29,290 bases of DNA from CAYNNP01 sp964398215. GTDB taxonomy: Bacteria > Planctomycetota > Planctomycetia > Pirellulales > Pirellulaceae. The notes under the pieces were generated by a model that did no database searches, had not been told where the DNA came from, and saw only the letters and a list, made by a program, of their open reading frames with translations. Where the stretch lies: contig CAYNNP010000053.1 of the NCBI GenBank assembly GCA_964398215.1, positions 1-29,290 on the forward strand, given 5' to 3'. Of this stretch, positions 15,267 to 24,014 are shown in pieces; within the stretch, counting starts at the first letter, position 1, and the number at the start of each line of letters is the position of its first letter. The translations under genes and the position numbers were made by a program.

Positions 15267-15884
15267 TTACTTGGCTTCCTTGTTAAAGCCTTCTAGCATG
15301 GCGACGAACTTTTCGACATTACCACCACCAACTTTCCGAGCGATCTCTTCGCCTTCTGGATCAAAACAAACAAACGTTGGATAAGCTCGAATCGAATTCT
15401 TGGAAGCGAGTTCTTTTTGCTTTTCGGAATCGACATACACGGGAACAAATTTCTTCAAAGCCTGTTTTGCTTCGTCGGTTGGAAAAACGTTGGCAATCAT
15501 TGCCTTGCACGGCCCACACCACGAAGCGGAAAACATCACAACGACCGGTTTGCCTGACTCTTTGGATCGTTTCTGCGCGTCTTCGTATGTTTTCGACCAG
15601 TTCTCTGGAAGTTCGTGGCCACTCTTTCGAGCCTTCACTTTGCTCTGCAAGAAAATTCGTTGAAAAACATCTGTTCGCTTGGAAAACTCTTCGTCCGAAA
15701 TTTCACCGTCGCCATTCGCGTCAACGGCTTCTGCAAAAGCCTTGATTTTCGTTTCCTCCGCATTCGCAATTCGTCGTGATGCGTAGGTGATAAATTCATC
15801 CATGGTCCGCGAGTCGGCAAACGCGATTTCTGTTCCCAGGCATCCAATTACGATTGTCAACAAGGCGATGTGGCGAATAGTCAT
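15267..15884 (-). CDS. exported thioredoxin-domain protein with an EF-hand
   Basis: The 205-residue protein has a signal peptide (about 1-23, ending AFA), a calcium-binding EF-hand loop DANGDGEISDEE (55-66) and a thioredoxin domain (about 95-200). The redox motif is ASWCGPCK (120-127) with C123 and C126, and the cis-proline lies in AYPTFVCF (167-174). It is expected to be a periplasmic thiol-disulfide oxidoreductase whose activity or location might respond to calcium; the calcium link is inference from domain fusion. The open frame reaches 15995, but only the ATG at 15884 puts the signal peptide at the start. It is divergent from the PSCyt1 gene, sharing a 364-bp upstream region. An extra Cys (C173) follows the cis-Pro strand. 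Confidence 0.88.
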   Translation of the reverse strand: MTIRHIALLTIVIGCLGTEIAFADSRTMDEFITYASRRIANAEETKIKAFAEAVDANGDGEISDEEFSKRTDVFQRIFLQSKVKARKSGHELPENWSKTYEDAQKRSKESGKPVVVMFSASWCGPCKAMIANVFPTDEAKQALKKFVPVYVDSEKQKELASKNSIRAYPTFVCFDPEGEEIARKVGGGNVEKFVAMLEGFNKEAK

Positions 15885-16248
15885 AGGTGTCTCATGATTG
15901 ATGGGATCAACGCCAAATTTCAAGACGTCTAGCTTAAACGAATTTTGCTGGCTCGATACACGGAAGTCTTGAATCCCCGTAGATTCAGACGCCACCGACT
16001 CTCGGCCATCGGAAAGACAGGGGCTGCTTGGCAGTGTTTTTCATCGAGTTCTTGAAGTGGAAATCGGCGTAACGTGCGCGAATAATCAAGTTTTTCCGTT
16101 AGCTGGTATTCGGCGCGTCCGAAATATTCCTCATTCGAAGACCGGCGGAGCTGATTCGTTTAAACTATCACACCCGCAACAATTGCGAACTCACCTTCGC
16201 GTGCTTTTCGCTCCCGCCTTCCTGCCCAGCCCCAAGACGGTTCCGGAT
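15885..16248. other. 364-bp divergent intergenic region
   Basis: This stretch lies between the start of the EF-hand/thioredoxin gene (-) and the start chosen for the cytochrome gene (+). A forward open frame runs through its right part (16057-16248) into the cytochrome gene, but it would place the signal peptide internally and is taken as untranslated. Promoters for both genes are expected; no convincing motif was seen. Confidence 0.6.
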
Positions 16249-18699
16249 ATGACTCGACATTCCGCGATTCCCCCAATCGGCAACACCTTGCGCCCTTTGA
16301 CATGGCTTGCAATGGCCAGTTTGTTTTTGGTTTGCCTGCCCAATCAGTCCAGCGCAGAAATTGACTTTACCAAACAAGTCCAACCGATTTTGGCCAAAAA
16401 GTGCTTTGCGTGTCATGGTCCCGATGAAGCGGAAAGCAGTTTGAGTTTCACAGACCAGAAATCCGCTTTTGCGAAAGCAGATTCTGGCGAGCATGCGATT
16501 GTGGCGGGGAATGTTGATGCGAGCCAGTTGTTCGCTCGTATCACATCAACGGATGAAGACCATCGCATGCCGCCCGAGGGCGACGCCCTCTCACCAGAAG
16601 AGATCGCAATCATCAAGGCTTGGATCCAGGAAGGCGCCGAGTGGAGCAAGCATTGGGCGTTCGTTCCGCCAAGTGATTTTGATCCACCAGCGGTTGATAA
16701 CGCCGACTGGAAATCCAACCCGATCGATTCGTTTGTCTACGCGTCTCTTCAATCAAACGGAATCCAGCCCAACGCGATCGCGGACAAAGCTACTTTGGTT
16801 CGCCGTGCTTACTACGACTTGTTGGGCTTGCCTCCCACTGCGGCTCAAGTAAAAGCATTTGTTGATGACGATCGTTCCGACGCGTATGCAAAGTTGGTCG
16901 ATGAACTTCTAAAGTCACCGCACTACGGCGAGCGATGGGGGCGACAATGGTTGGATCTCGTTCGCTATGCAGAAACCAATTCCTATGAACGTGATGGGCC
17001 GAAACCCAATGCTTGGAAGTATCGCGACTACGTGATCAAATCTTTCAACGATGACAAACCGTACGACCAGTTTGTTCAGGAGCAAATTGCGGGTGACGAA
17101 GTGGATGATGTCACCACGGAAACCTTAACAGCAACAGGCTACTACCGACTCGGAATCTGGGACGATGAACCTGTTGACGCAATGCAAGCTCGATTCGATG
17201 GCTTGGACGACATCATCATGACGACCAGCCAAGTATTTCTTGGGCTGACGATCAACTGCGCTCGCTGTCACGACCACAAGATCGATCCGATTCCACAGAA
17301 AGACTACTACAGCATGCTGTCGTTCTTTGAGGACCTGACGCCGTACGGAGTGCGTGGAAATCAAAAAGGATTCAACCAGATCGATATTTCCACGGATGAT
17401 CTAAAGCAAAAATACACTGCCAGTTCAGATTTGATTCGGCGTCTTGAGAAAGAGCAACGAGACATCGAACAGATTGGCATCAAGAAAATGTCGGCTCCCG
17501 ATCAACGTATCACGGAGGGACCGCGTCGTGATCGAAACCGCGTGTTAAAAGAGAAACTGAAAGACAACTTAGATGCGGATCAGTGGAAAAAATACCAAGG
17601 CCTAAAAAAGCAGCTCTCCGAAGCACAGAAAGCATCCAAGACTCTGCCGCCGCGCGAGTCGGTACTGGGGCTGGCTCAGTATCGAAAAATCGACAAGCCC
17701 ACATTCGTGCTGTTTCGAGGCAACCCGCACTCGCCAAGTGACGAGGTTTCGGTTGCGTTCCCATCGATATTTGGTGACGAGGCCCCCAGCGTACCTGCAA
17801 CCACTGATTCACCAAGTGCTGCTGGTCGCCGCAAGATTTTGGCAAAATGGATTACAAGTCCCGACAATATGTTGTCAGCACGCGTGATGGCGAATCGCAT
17901 CTGGCAAAACCATTTCGGTCGTGGCATCGTACGCAGCAGCAATAACTTTGGACAGCTTGGCACGCCGCCCACTCACCCAAAATTGTTGGACTGGTTGGCC
18001 AACCAATTCGTCACGAAAAAATGGTCGATCAAAGACATGCATCGATTGATCATGACGTCGCGAACTTACCAAATGTCGTCGGGCCCAAATGAAGCCGGCT
18101 TGGCGAAAGATCCTGCGAATGATTTGCTGTGGCGGTTTGACGCGCGGCGACTGAGCGCTGAAGAGGTGCGTGATTCGATGTTGGCGATCAATGGATCACT
18201 GAATCGAAAGGTTTACGGTCCCAGTATCTATCCCAAGCTTTCCCGAGAGGTCTTGCAGGGACAATCACGTCCAGGATCTGGATGGGGCAACTCATCGGAA
18301 GCCGACCGTAATCGTCGCAGCGTCTACATTCATGTCAAACGATCATTGCTAGAACCAATGTTATCGGCATTCGATTTTCCGGATCCCGATTTGACTTGCG
18401 AGGCACGTTTCAACACTTTGCAACCGGGCCAAGCGTTGGCGTTGTTGAACGGTGAATTTTCGCATCAACAAGCGATGCAATTGGTGGGCGCGATCGGCGC
18501 AGTCGAAGCAAACGATGCAGACGTAGTGAAAAAAACCGTGCAGGCAGTCCTGTCACGTGATGCGAGCCAAGTAGAAATTACCGAAGGCATCGCATTGATC
18601 AAATCACTTCAAGCAGAACACAAGTTCGATCGTAAACGAGCTGTCCAGTTGTATTGCATGACAGTTATGAACTGGAACGAGTTCCTGTTCCTTGATTAG
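16249..18699 (+). CDS. planctomycete cytochrome (PSCyt1-DUF1549-DUF1553 protein)
   Basis: The 816-residue exported protein has a signal peptide (about 15-36), then a PSCyt1 domain with the haem motif CFACH (52-56). DUF1549 follows (about 150-370), containing WLDLVRYAETNSYERDG and a second haem-type motif CARCH (337-341) followed by DHKIDPI. DUF1553 (about 510-790) has the family pattern around 'ARVMANRIWQNHFGRGIV' and 'TSRTYQMSS'. Such proteins are greatly expanded in planctomycetes and nearly always precede a DUF1501 gene, as here. A redox function in polymer degradation is proposed for the family but not proven. A coiled-coil-like charged stretch (about 385-460) separates the DUF1549 and DUF1553 regions. 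The ATG at 16249 was chosen over 16057 because of the signal peptide. Confidence 0.9.
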   Translation: MTRHSAIPPIGNTLRPLTWLAMASLFLVCLPNQSSAEIDFTKQVQPILAKKCFACHGPDEAESSLSFTDQKSAFAKADSGEHAIVAGNVDASQLFARITSTDEDHRMPPEGDALSPEEIAIIKAWIQEGAEWSKHWAFVPPSDFDPPAVDNADWKSNPIDSFVYASLQSNGIQPNAIADKATLVRRAYYDLLGLPPTAAQVKAFVDDDRSDAYAKLVDELLKSPHYGERWGRQWLDLVRYAETNSYERDGPKPNAWKYRDYVIKSFNDDKPYDQFVQEQIAGDEVDDVTTETLTATGYYRLGIWDDEPVDAMQARFDGLDDIIMTTSQVFLGLTINCARCHDHKIDPIPQKDYYSMLSFFEDLTPYGVRGNQKGFNQIDISTDDLKQKYTASSDLIRRLEKEQRDIEQIGIKKMSAPDQRITEGPRRDRNRVLKEKLKDNLDADQWKKYQGLKKQLSEAQKASKTLPPRESVLGLAQYRKIDKPTFVLFRGNPHSPSDEVSVAFPSIFGDEAPSVPATTDSPSAAGRRKILAKWITSPDNMLSARVMANRIWQNHFGRGIVRSSNNFGQLGTPPTHPKLLDWLANQFVTKKWSIKDMHRLIMTSRTYQMSSGPNEAGLAKDPANDLLWRFDARRLSAEEVRDSMLAINGSLNRKVYGPSIYPKLSREVLQGQSRPGSGWGNSSEADRNRRSVYIHVKRSLLEPMLSAFDFPDPDLTCEARFNTLQPGQALALLNGEFSHQQAMQLVGAIGAVEANDADVVKKTVQAVLSRDASQVEITEGIALIKSLQAEHKFDRKRAVQLYCMTVMNWNEFLFLD

Positions 18700-18788
18700 A
18701 TATTCGTTGTTCGCCGGAGCTTATACGCTTTGGCAGCCAAAGACATGCCACTCCATTTTCGCACACAACGACTCGCGGAAAAAACACG

Positions 18789-20255
18789 ATGACAAAGCAA
18801 CCTAAAAAGCCGAATTTCTGTGGACGCACGCGCCGTGAATTTTTGTGGCAGTCCGGAGGTGGATTTGGCGCCGCTGCGCTATCCTCGCTTCTGTCCGATG
18901 ACGGATTCTTTAGCAATCCGGCTGGTGCCGCAGAGTCTAGCTTTGCCAGTCCGCTTGCTCCCAAGCCGCCACATTTTGCGCCCAAGGCAAAGTCAGTGAT
19001 CTTTCTATTCATGTATGGCGGACCAAGCCACATGGATACATTCGATTACAAGCCCAAGATGAAGGGGATGGACAACAAAACGGTTGATGTCAAAACGTTT
19101 GGCCGCGGTGGACACCGAAACAAAGGCAGGATTGTCGAGCCGCGGTGGGAATTTAATCAGCATGGCGAATGCGGAAAATGGGTCAGCACTCTGTTTCCAA
19201 ATGTTGCCAAGCACGTTGATGACATCACGTTCTTGCATTCGATGACAGCAGATTCGCCGATCCACGGCTCGGCAATGTTGATGATGAATAGCGGAAGGAT
19301 TCTGTCGGGGAGCCCGTCGATGGGATCTTGGTTGACCTACGGCTTGGGGACCGTGAATCAGAATTTGCCGGGTTACGTTGTGATGTTGGACCCGAAAGCC
19401 GGTCCGATCAGCGGTGCAAAGAATTGGAGTAGTGGATTCATGCCTGCGACTTATGCGGGGACCGTGTTCAAAAGTCAGGGTGCACCGATTCTAAACCTCG
19501 CCGCACCCGACGATATTCCGGCTGAAGTTCAACGCAAACTGATCGACTCGGTTCAATCCGCCAACAACCGGCACTTGATTGGACGCGAGGCCAACGACGA
19601 TTTGGCATCGCGAATTGCCAGCTACGAACTGGCGTATAAGATGCAATCGAGCGCTCCTGAAGCTGTTGATTTATCGAACGAGTCTGAAAAGACGATCGAC
19701 ATGTACGGTATCAACAAAGACCGGACGCGTGACTTTGGAACTCGATGTCTGATCGCGCGGCGGCTGGTTCAGCGCGGTGTTCGTTTCGTTCAACTTTATA
19801 GTGGTGGCGCCCACAATGATGACAACTGGGACGCTCATGGCGACTTGGAAGTCAACCATAATCGACATGCAGGCAATACCGACATGCCGATTGCCGCGCT
19901 CCTTACAGACTTGAAACGAACGGGAATGCTGGACGAAACTCTCGTTGTATGGGGCGGCGAATTCGGCCGCCAACCTACAGCTGAATATGCAAAAGGGACT
20001 GGACGCGACCACAATTCCTATGGCTTTACGATGTGGATGGCCGGCGGCGGAATCAAAGGTGGGCTTAGCTACGGGACAACGGACGAGTTGGGCGCAGCGG
20101 CCGTCGAAAAACCTCTGCACGTAAAGAATCTGCACGCAACGATTCTGAATCAAATGGGCATGGACCCCAACAAACTCGCCTACTTCTACAGCGGACTCGA
20201 TCAACGTTTGATCGGAGTCGAAGATGTGGATCCAATTCACGACATTATCGCTTAA
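18789..20255 (+). CDS. Tat-exported DUF1501 protein (alkaline-phosphatase-superfamily fold)
   Basis: The 488-residue protein has a twin-arginine signal, CGRTRREFLWQSGGGFGAAA (11-30), so it is probably exported folded. The body matches DUF1501: FLFMYGGPSHMDTFDYKPKM near the start, a HGSAMLMMNSGR segment, LPGYVVMLDP, and WGGEFGRQPTAE and GRDHNSYGFTMWMAGGG near the end. The fold is sulfatase/phosphatase-like, with metal-ligand-type D/H residues conserved in these blocks, but the formylglycine C/S-x-P/A-x-R motif is not seen. It is partnered with the PSCyt1 gene 89 bp upstream; the pair is a standard planctomycete unit. A small membrane-protein gene follows after 6 bp, suggesting an operon. Substrate unknown. 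Confidence 0.9.
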   Translation: MTKQPKKPNFCGRTRREFLWQSGGGFGAAALSSLLSDDGFFSNPAGAAESSFASPLAPKPPHFAPKAKSVIFLFMYGGPSHMDTFDYKPKMKGMDNKTVDVKTFGRGGHRNKGRIVEPRWEFNQHGECGKWVSTLFPNVAKHVDDITFLHSMTADSPIHGSAMLMMNSGRILSGSPSMGSWLTYGLGTVNQNLPGYVVMLDPKAGPISGAKNWSSGFMPATYAGTVFKSQGAPILNLAAPDDIPAEVQRKLIDSVQSANNRHLIGREANDDLASRIASYELAYKMQSSAPEAVDLSNESEKTIDMYGINKDRTRDFGTRCLIARRLVQRGVRFVQLYSGGAHNDDNWDAHGDLEVNHNRHAGNTDMPIAALLTDLKRTGMLDETLVVWGGEFGRQPTAEYAKGTGRDHNSYGFTMWMAGGGIKGGLSYGTTDELGAAAVEKPLHVKNLHATILNQMGMDPNKLAYFYSGLDQRLIGVEDVDPIHDIIA

Positions 20256-20261
20256 GCAACC

Positions 20262-20723
20262 ATGAGTGCACGTGAGTCTCGAGCCTATACGCATTTGAAG
20301 TGCAAAACACAGACTGAAGTATCCGGTGGAGAATTCAGGGCGCTCTCTGATCCGCTGGCGAGTATGCAAGAGACTGTTTGCGTTCAGTGTGGCGATTTTT
20401 TTCCGCTCAGCGAATTCGCTTGGTCAGACACAAGCGAGAAAATTACCGATTACTACAAACGACACGGCAAGAGTGCGACTGATATCGATCGGTTTTTATG
20501 TTCGACACCGGGACTGGGTTTTCTGGCCGGTGCCGGTTTTTTCTTGGGCGTGATGTTCGGTGTCTTGTTGTATTTCGCGATCGGTGGAATTGCCGGATTT
20601 GTCGTTGCCCTGATTCTGGGTTTGGTAGGCGCGGTTGCCGGTGTCGTTGCCAGAGAGGCTGTTGTATCACCAAAGATTTTGCAACGAGTTTGCGGCGATA
20701 CGGATACTCGAAACTTGCAGTGA
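20262..20723 (+). CDS. small membrane protein with N-terminal Cys motif
   Basis: The 153-residue product has a soluble N-terminal part with HLKC (C14) and CVQCGDFF (C40, C43), reminiscent of an incomplete zinc knuckle, then two glycine-rich hydrophobic helices (about 86-105 and 107-130). The second hydrophobic region is full of small residues (Gly/Ala) and could be a glycine-zipper-type membrane insertion. It begins 6 bp after the DUF1501 stop, so co-transcription is likely. No named family is recognised. A link to the cytochrome/DUF1501 pair is suggested only by position. Confidence 0.7.
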   Translation: MSARESRAYTHLKCKTQTEVSGGEFRALSDPLASMQETVCVQCGDFFPLSEFAWSDTSEKITDYYKRHGKSATDIDRFLCSTPGLGFLAGAGFFLGVMFGVLLYFAIGGIAGFVVALILGLVGAVAGVVAREAVVSPKILQRVCGDTDTRNLQ

Positions 20724-20835
20724 ACATCGTCACTAAATTGGGCTGACTCTTTGATCGAAATCGGACAAGCCTGCTTTCACACGCCATACTTCTTTTGCTG
20801 ACTTACCCAGCAACCATACTCTTTTGGTGCATTCC

Positions 20836-22107
20836 ATGAACCTCTACGAATTGATCCGGCGCACGTTTCTTTTTATTTCCGTCGCACTGGCAGGGATGAT
20901 GCTTCTGCCGACTGCATCAGCGCAGACGCACGCGGATGAAACTAGCCAGCCGTTAATCGCCTATGTCGGAACATTCAGTTCACCACTGGAAGACATGCTG
21001 CCCACGCAAGTCGATCTTCCGCCCGGCAATGGTCGAGGGATTCATGTCTTTGAAGTGGATCGTGTAACCGGAGCGATGACGCCCGCAGGAATTCACCGAA
21101 TGGGAACCAGCCCCAGTTGTCTGGTGATCAACAAGCGTGGAACCAGAATGTACTCGGCAAACGAAACCGACCGCGTCGGCGAGAATAAAGAAGGCACAAT
21201 TAGCTCCTTTGCGATCAATCCATCAGATGGGCAGCTGCAGTTACTCAATACAGTGCGTTCGGGAGGCGCCGGACCGACCTATGTCAGCATCCATCCGTCG
21301 GGAAAGTACGTATTGGTTGCCAACTATTTCGGTGGGTCCGTGTCGGTGCTGCCGATTCTAGACGACGGCCGTTTGGGCAAAGCCACTGACATCAAGAAGG
21401 ACGAGGGCAAGATTGGCCCAACGACGGCAGCCAATGCTCCGCCGGGCAGTTTTGCATTCAGCGGACACGACCGAATGCATGCACACATGATTCAAGCAGA
21501 TCCGACTGGCAAGTACATACTTCATGCTGACTTGGGTTTGGACAAAATCTACGTTTGGAAATTCGACCAAAAAACCGGTGTGCTAACGCCCAATGACCCG
21601 CCCGCCGTTTCGCTCCCGGCGGGAGACGGACCACGGCACTTTCATTTTCATCCCAACGGTCGCTGGTTTTATTCGATTCAAGAAGAAGGATCGACGATCG
21701 TGTTGTTTGACTTTGATGCATCGATGGGCCGCTTAAAGGCTCGCCAAACGATTTCCACGTTGCCACCCGAATTTGCTGGCAGCAATTTCTGCTCGGAGAT
21801 ATTGGTTTCCGCCGATGGTCGATTTGTTTATGCAGGAAACCGATTGCACGACAGCATCGGAATCTTTGCGGTTGGTAACGACGGACGGCTCACTTTCGTC
21901 GGCGAAGAGTGGACACGCGGGAATTATCCACGCAGTTTCAACTTTGATCCTACCGGTCAATTTCTTTACAGCTGCAACCAGCGCGCTGACAATATTGCTG
22001 TCTTCAAAGTCGGTCGCGAATCGGGCAAGCTTGACTTCACGGGGCACTACGCACCGGTTGGCAATCCTTCGATCATCGTGTTTCAGGACTTGAACAAGGT
22101 GCAGTGA
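20836..22107 (+). CDS. exported lactonase-family beta-propeller (6-phosphogluconolactonase-like)
   Basis: The 423-residue protein has a signal peptide (about 1-29, ending ASA) and a seven-bladed propeller of the Pgl/lactonase family. Family blocks include IAYVGTF near the start, GAGPTYVSIHPSGKYVLVANYFGGSVSVLPI, DRMHAHMIQADPTGKYILHADLG, and GDGPRHFHFHPNGRWFYSIQEE. Cytoplasmic Pgl hydrolyses 6-phosphogluconolactone; this exported version more likely acts on another lactone or serves as a propeller scaffold, which is inference. An in-frame TTG at 20824 would add four residues; the ATG at 20836 is adopted. It follows the small membrane protein by 112 bp. Confidence 0.88.
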   Translation: MNLYELIRRTFLFISVALAGMMLLPTASAQTHADETSQPLIAYVGTFSSPLEDMLPTQVDLPPGNGRGIHVFEVDRVTGAMTPAGIHRMGTSPSCLVINKRGTRMYSANETDRVGENKEGTISSFAINPSDGQLQLLNTVRSGGAGPTYVSIHPSGKYVLVANYFGGSVSVLPILDDGRLGKATDIKKDEGKIGPTTAANAPPGSFAFSGHDRMHAHMIQADPTGKYILHADLGLDKIYVWKFDQKTGVLTPNDPPAVSLPAGDGPRHFHFHPNGRWFYSIQEEGSTIVLFDFDASMGRLKARQTISTLPPEFAGSNFCSEILVSADGRFVYAGNRLHDSIGIFAVGNDGRLTFVGEEWTRGNYPRSFNFDPTGQFLYSCNQRADNIAVFKVGRESGKLDFTGHYAPVGNPSIIVFQDLNKVQ

Positions 22108-22139
22108 TTTTTATTGCGCATGTCTGAGTCGTTCGTAGA

Positions 22140-22236
22140 TTGGGCACTCTTACTCCTGCCCGATTCAAAGCGTTTTTAAATTCAGTCGGGCAAGAAAGCC
22201 CAACGTACTTTGAAAAAGTGATTTACCTTGTTGGGC
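22140..22236. repeat. cluster of overlapping inverted repeats (GGGC/GCCC)
   Basis: TGCCCGA (22157-22163) pairs with TCGGGCA (22186-22192), and GCCCAAC (22198-22204) pairs with GTTGGGC (22230-22236). TTGGGC at 22140-22145 could also pair with GCCCAA at 22198-22203. The hairpins are mutually exclusive in part. The cluster lies between the lactonase stop and the sulfatase start and may be a terminator, a leader structure or a dispersed repeat. Confidence 0.5.
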
Positions 22237-22317
22237 AGTTTTGCCGTGCTGATTGAAGCGCCCCGAGTGACTATGATGTGAACTCGAAAACCGATTCTTT
22301 GACGAACGAGTCTACTG

Positions 22318-23730
22318 ATGAAACGAATTCTTGGCATTGTATTTCTGTTCTGTCTTCCACTGTGTGATTTGTTGGCTGCGGACAAGCCCAATATCTTGTT
22401 CATCTTTGCCGACGATCAGTGTTTTGAAACGATCAATCACTTGGGCAACAAAGAAATCGAAACGCCGAACTTGGATCGGATCGCTCGGCGCGGCACCACG
22501 TTTACGCATGCCTACAACATGGGTTCATGGAGTGGTGCGGTTTGCATTGCCAGTCGGACGATGCTGAACACCGGTCGCTCGGTTTGGAATGCAAACGCGA
22601 TCCATGGGAAGAGCGAACAGGAGCGTCAAGCTGGTCGCTGGTGGTCGGAAATCATGAAGACTGCAGGCTACCGGACTTACATGACTGGTAAATGGCATTG
22701 TCGTGCGAAAGCGGAGAAGGCGTTTGATGTTGCACGAGACATTCGCCCCGGGATGCCAGCGCAAACGGACGCTGGTTACAACCGGCCAGCGGGGCCAGGC
22801 AATGATACTTGGTCACCATCGGATCCTAAGTTCGGTGGCTTTTGGAAAGGTGGGACTCATTGGAGTGAAGTCGTCGCCAATCATGCGCACGATTTCTTTG
22901 ATGATGCCAAGCAGTCAGAAAAACCATTCTTTATGTATTTGGCATTCAATGCACCTCACGACCCGCGCCAGTCGCCCAAGGAATATGTGGCAAAGTATCC
23001 GCTGGATAAGATTGCCGTGCCGGAAAATTACTTGTCGATTTATCCGTATGCTGAACCGATGGGGGCGGGCAAAAGTTTGCGAGATGAAAAACTTGCACCG
23101 TTTCCACGGACGCACCACGCAGTGAAAGTTCATCGTCAAGAATACTATGCGATCATCACTCACATGGACGCAATGATAGGCCGGATTTTGGATGATTTAG
23201 AAGCGTCCGGGAAAGCTGAAAACACATGGATCTTTTTCACTGCTGATCATGGCTTGGCAGTTGGGCAACATGGATTCATGGGCAAGCAGAATCTGTACGA
23301 CCACAGCGTTCGAGTTCCGTTCATGGTTGTTGGCCCCAAGGTGAAAGCGAACGCCAAGAATAACCAGCCGGTATACTTGCAGGACATCATGGCAACGACG
23401 TTGGATTTGGCGGACGTTAAAAAACCCGATCATGTCGAATTCAACAGCGTGCTGCCTTTGCTGGCTGGTGGTAAGAGTCCCTACAAATCGATTTACGGCG
23501 GCTATCTGAAAAAACAACGAAGCGTCAGGACTGATCAGTACAAACTGATTGTCTATCCAGCGGCGAAAAAATTGCGTTTGTACGACATTGTCAATGACCC
23601 AAAAGAAATGAAAGATTTGGCGGACGAACCGGCGATGGCCAAAGTGAAAATGGATCTCTTTGGTGAGTTGTTAATGTTGCAAAAGCAGTTCAACGACAAG
23701 GTGGATTTGTCAGCGCTTGCTCCCAATTGA
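22318..23730 (+). CDS. secreted formylglycine-dependent sulfatase (CxAxR variant)
   Basis: The 470-residue protein has a signal peptide (about 1-20) and the sulfatase fold: PNILFIFADDQ (24-34) with the metal-binding DD, ETPNLDRIARRGTTFTHAY (48-66) and the active-site motif CIASR (76-80). TGKWHC and a FFTADHGLAVGQHGFMGKQNLYDHSVRVPF block follow. Cys76 is the residue expected to become formylglycine; the third position is Ala where Pro is more common, an accepted S1-sulfatase variant. It cleaves sulfate esters, probably from polysaccharides, in the periplasm or outside. It needs a maturase not seen here. It lies 210 bp after the lactonase gene on the same strand and may have its own promoter. 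Confidence 0.92.
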   Translation: MKRILGIVFLFCLPLCDLLAADKPNILFIFADDQCFETINHLGNKEIETPNLDRIARRGTTFTHAYNMGSWSGAVCIASRTMLNTGRSVWNANAIHGKSEQERQAGRWWSEIMKTAGYRTYMTGKWHCRAKAEKAFDVARDIRPGMPAQTDAGYNRPAGPGNDTWSPSDPKFGGFWKGGTHWSEVVANHAHDFFDDAKQSEKPFFMYLAFNAPHDPRQSPKEYVAKYPLDKIAVPENYLSIYPYAEPMGAGKSLRDEKLAPFPRTHHAVKVHRQEYYAIITHMDAMIGRILDDLEASGKAENTWIFFTADHGLAVGQHGFMGKQNLYDHSVRVPFMVVGPKVKANAKNNQPVYLQDIMATTLDLADVKKPDHVEFNSVLPLLAGGKSPYKSIYGGYLKKQRSVRTDQYKLIVYPAAKKLRLYDIVNDPKEMKDLADEPAMAKVKMDLFGELLMLQKQFNDKVDLSALAPN

Positions 23731-24014
23731 CCCGCACCAGAGTGGTGCAGCGGTGAACTCAACCATCTATCTGTGTGCTCACTCAAGACCGTCGGCAAAG
23801 GGACTGGATACGCTTTTCGCCGATTGTTTGGCTTGGAGTGCCAATTTGTCTGGGAGAGTGCTATTCACCGCAACCAGCAGCGCTTATTCTGAGGTCCATG
23901 TGCTCGGCAGGAAAGCTGCTGCTTTCAATGAATTCATACGGATTCCGGTTAGAACCCTACGGCATTCCAGGACGTGTCCACAAGGCGGCGGCATGAAGCT
24001 GCCCATGCAAGGCG

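Noticed and set aside
19671..20369. 232-codon open frame on the minus strand
   Set aside because: Antisense to the DUF1501 gene and the start of the next gene, with no domain pattern or ribosome site.
23734..23748. GCACCA/TGGTGC hairpin just after the sulfatase stop
   Set aside because: Only six base pairs with a three-base loop and no T-tract; too weak to call as a terminator.
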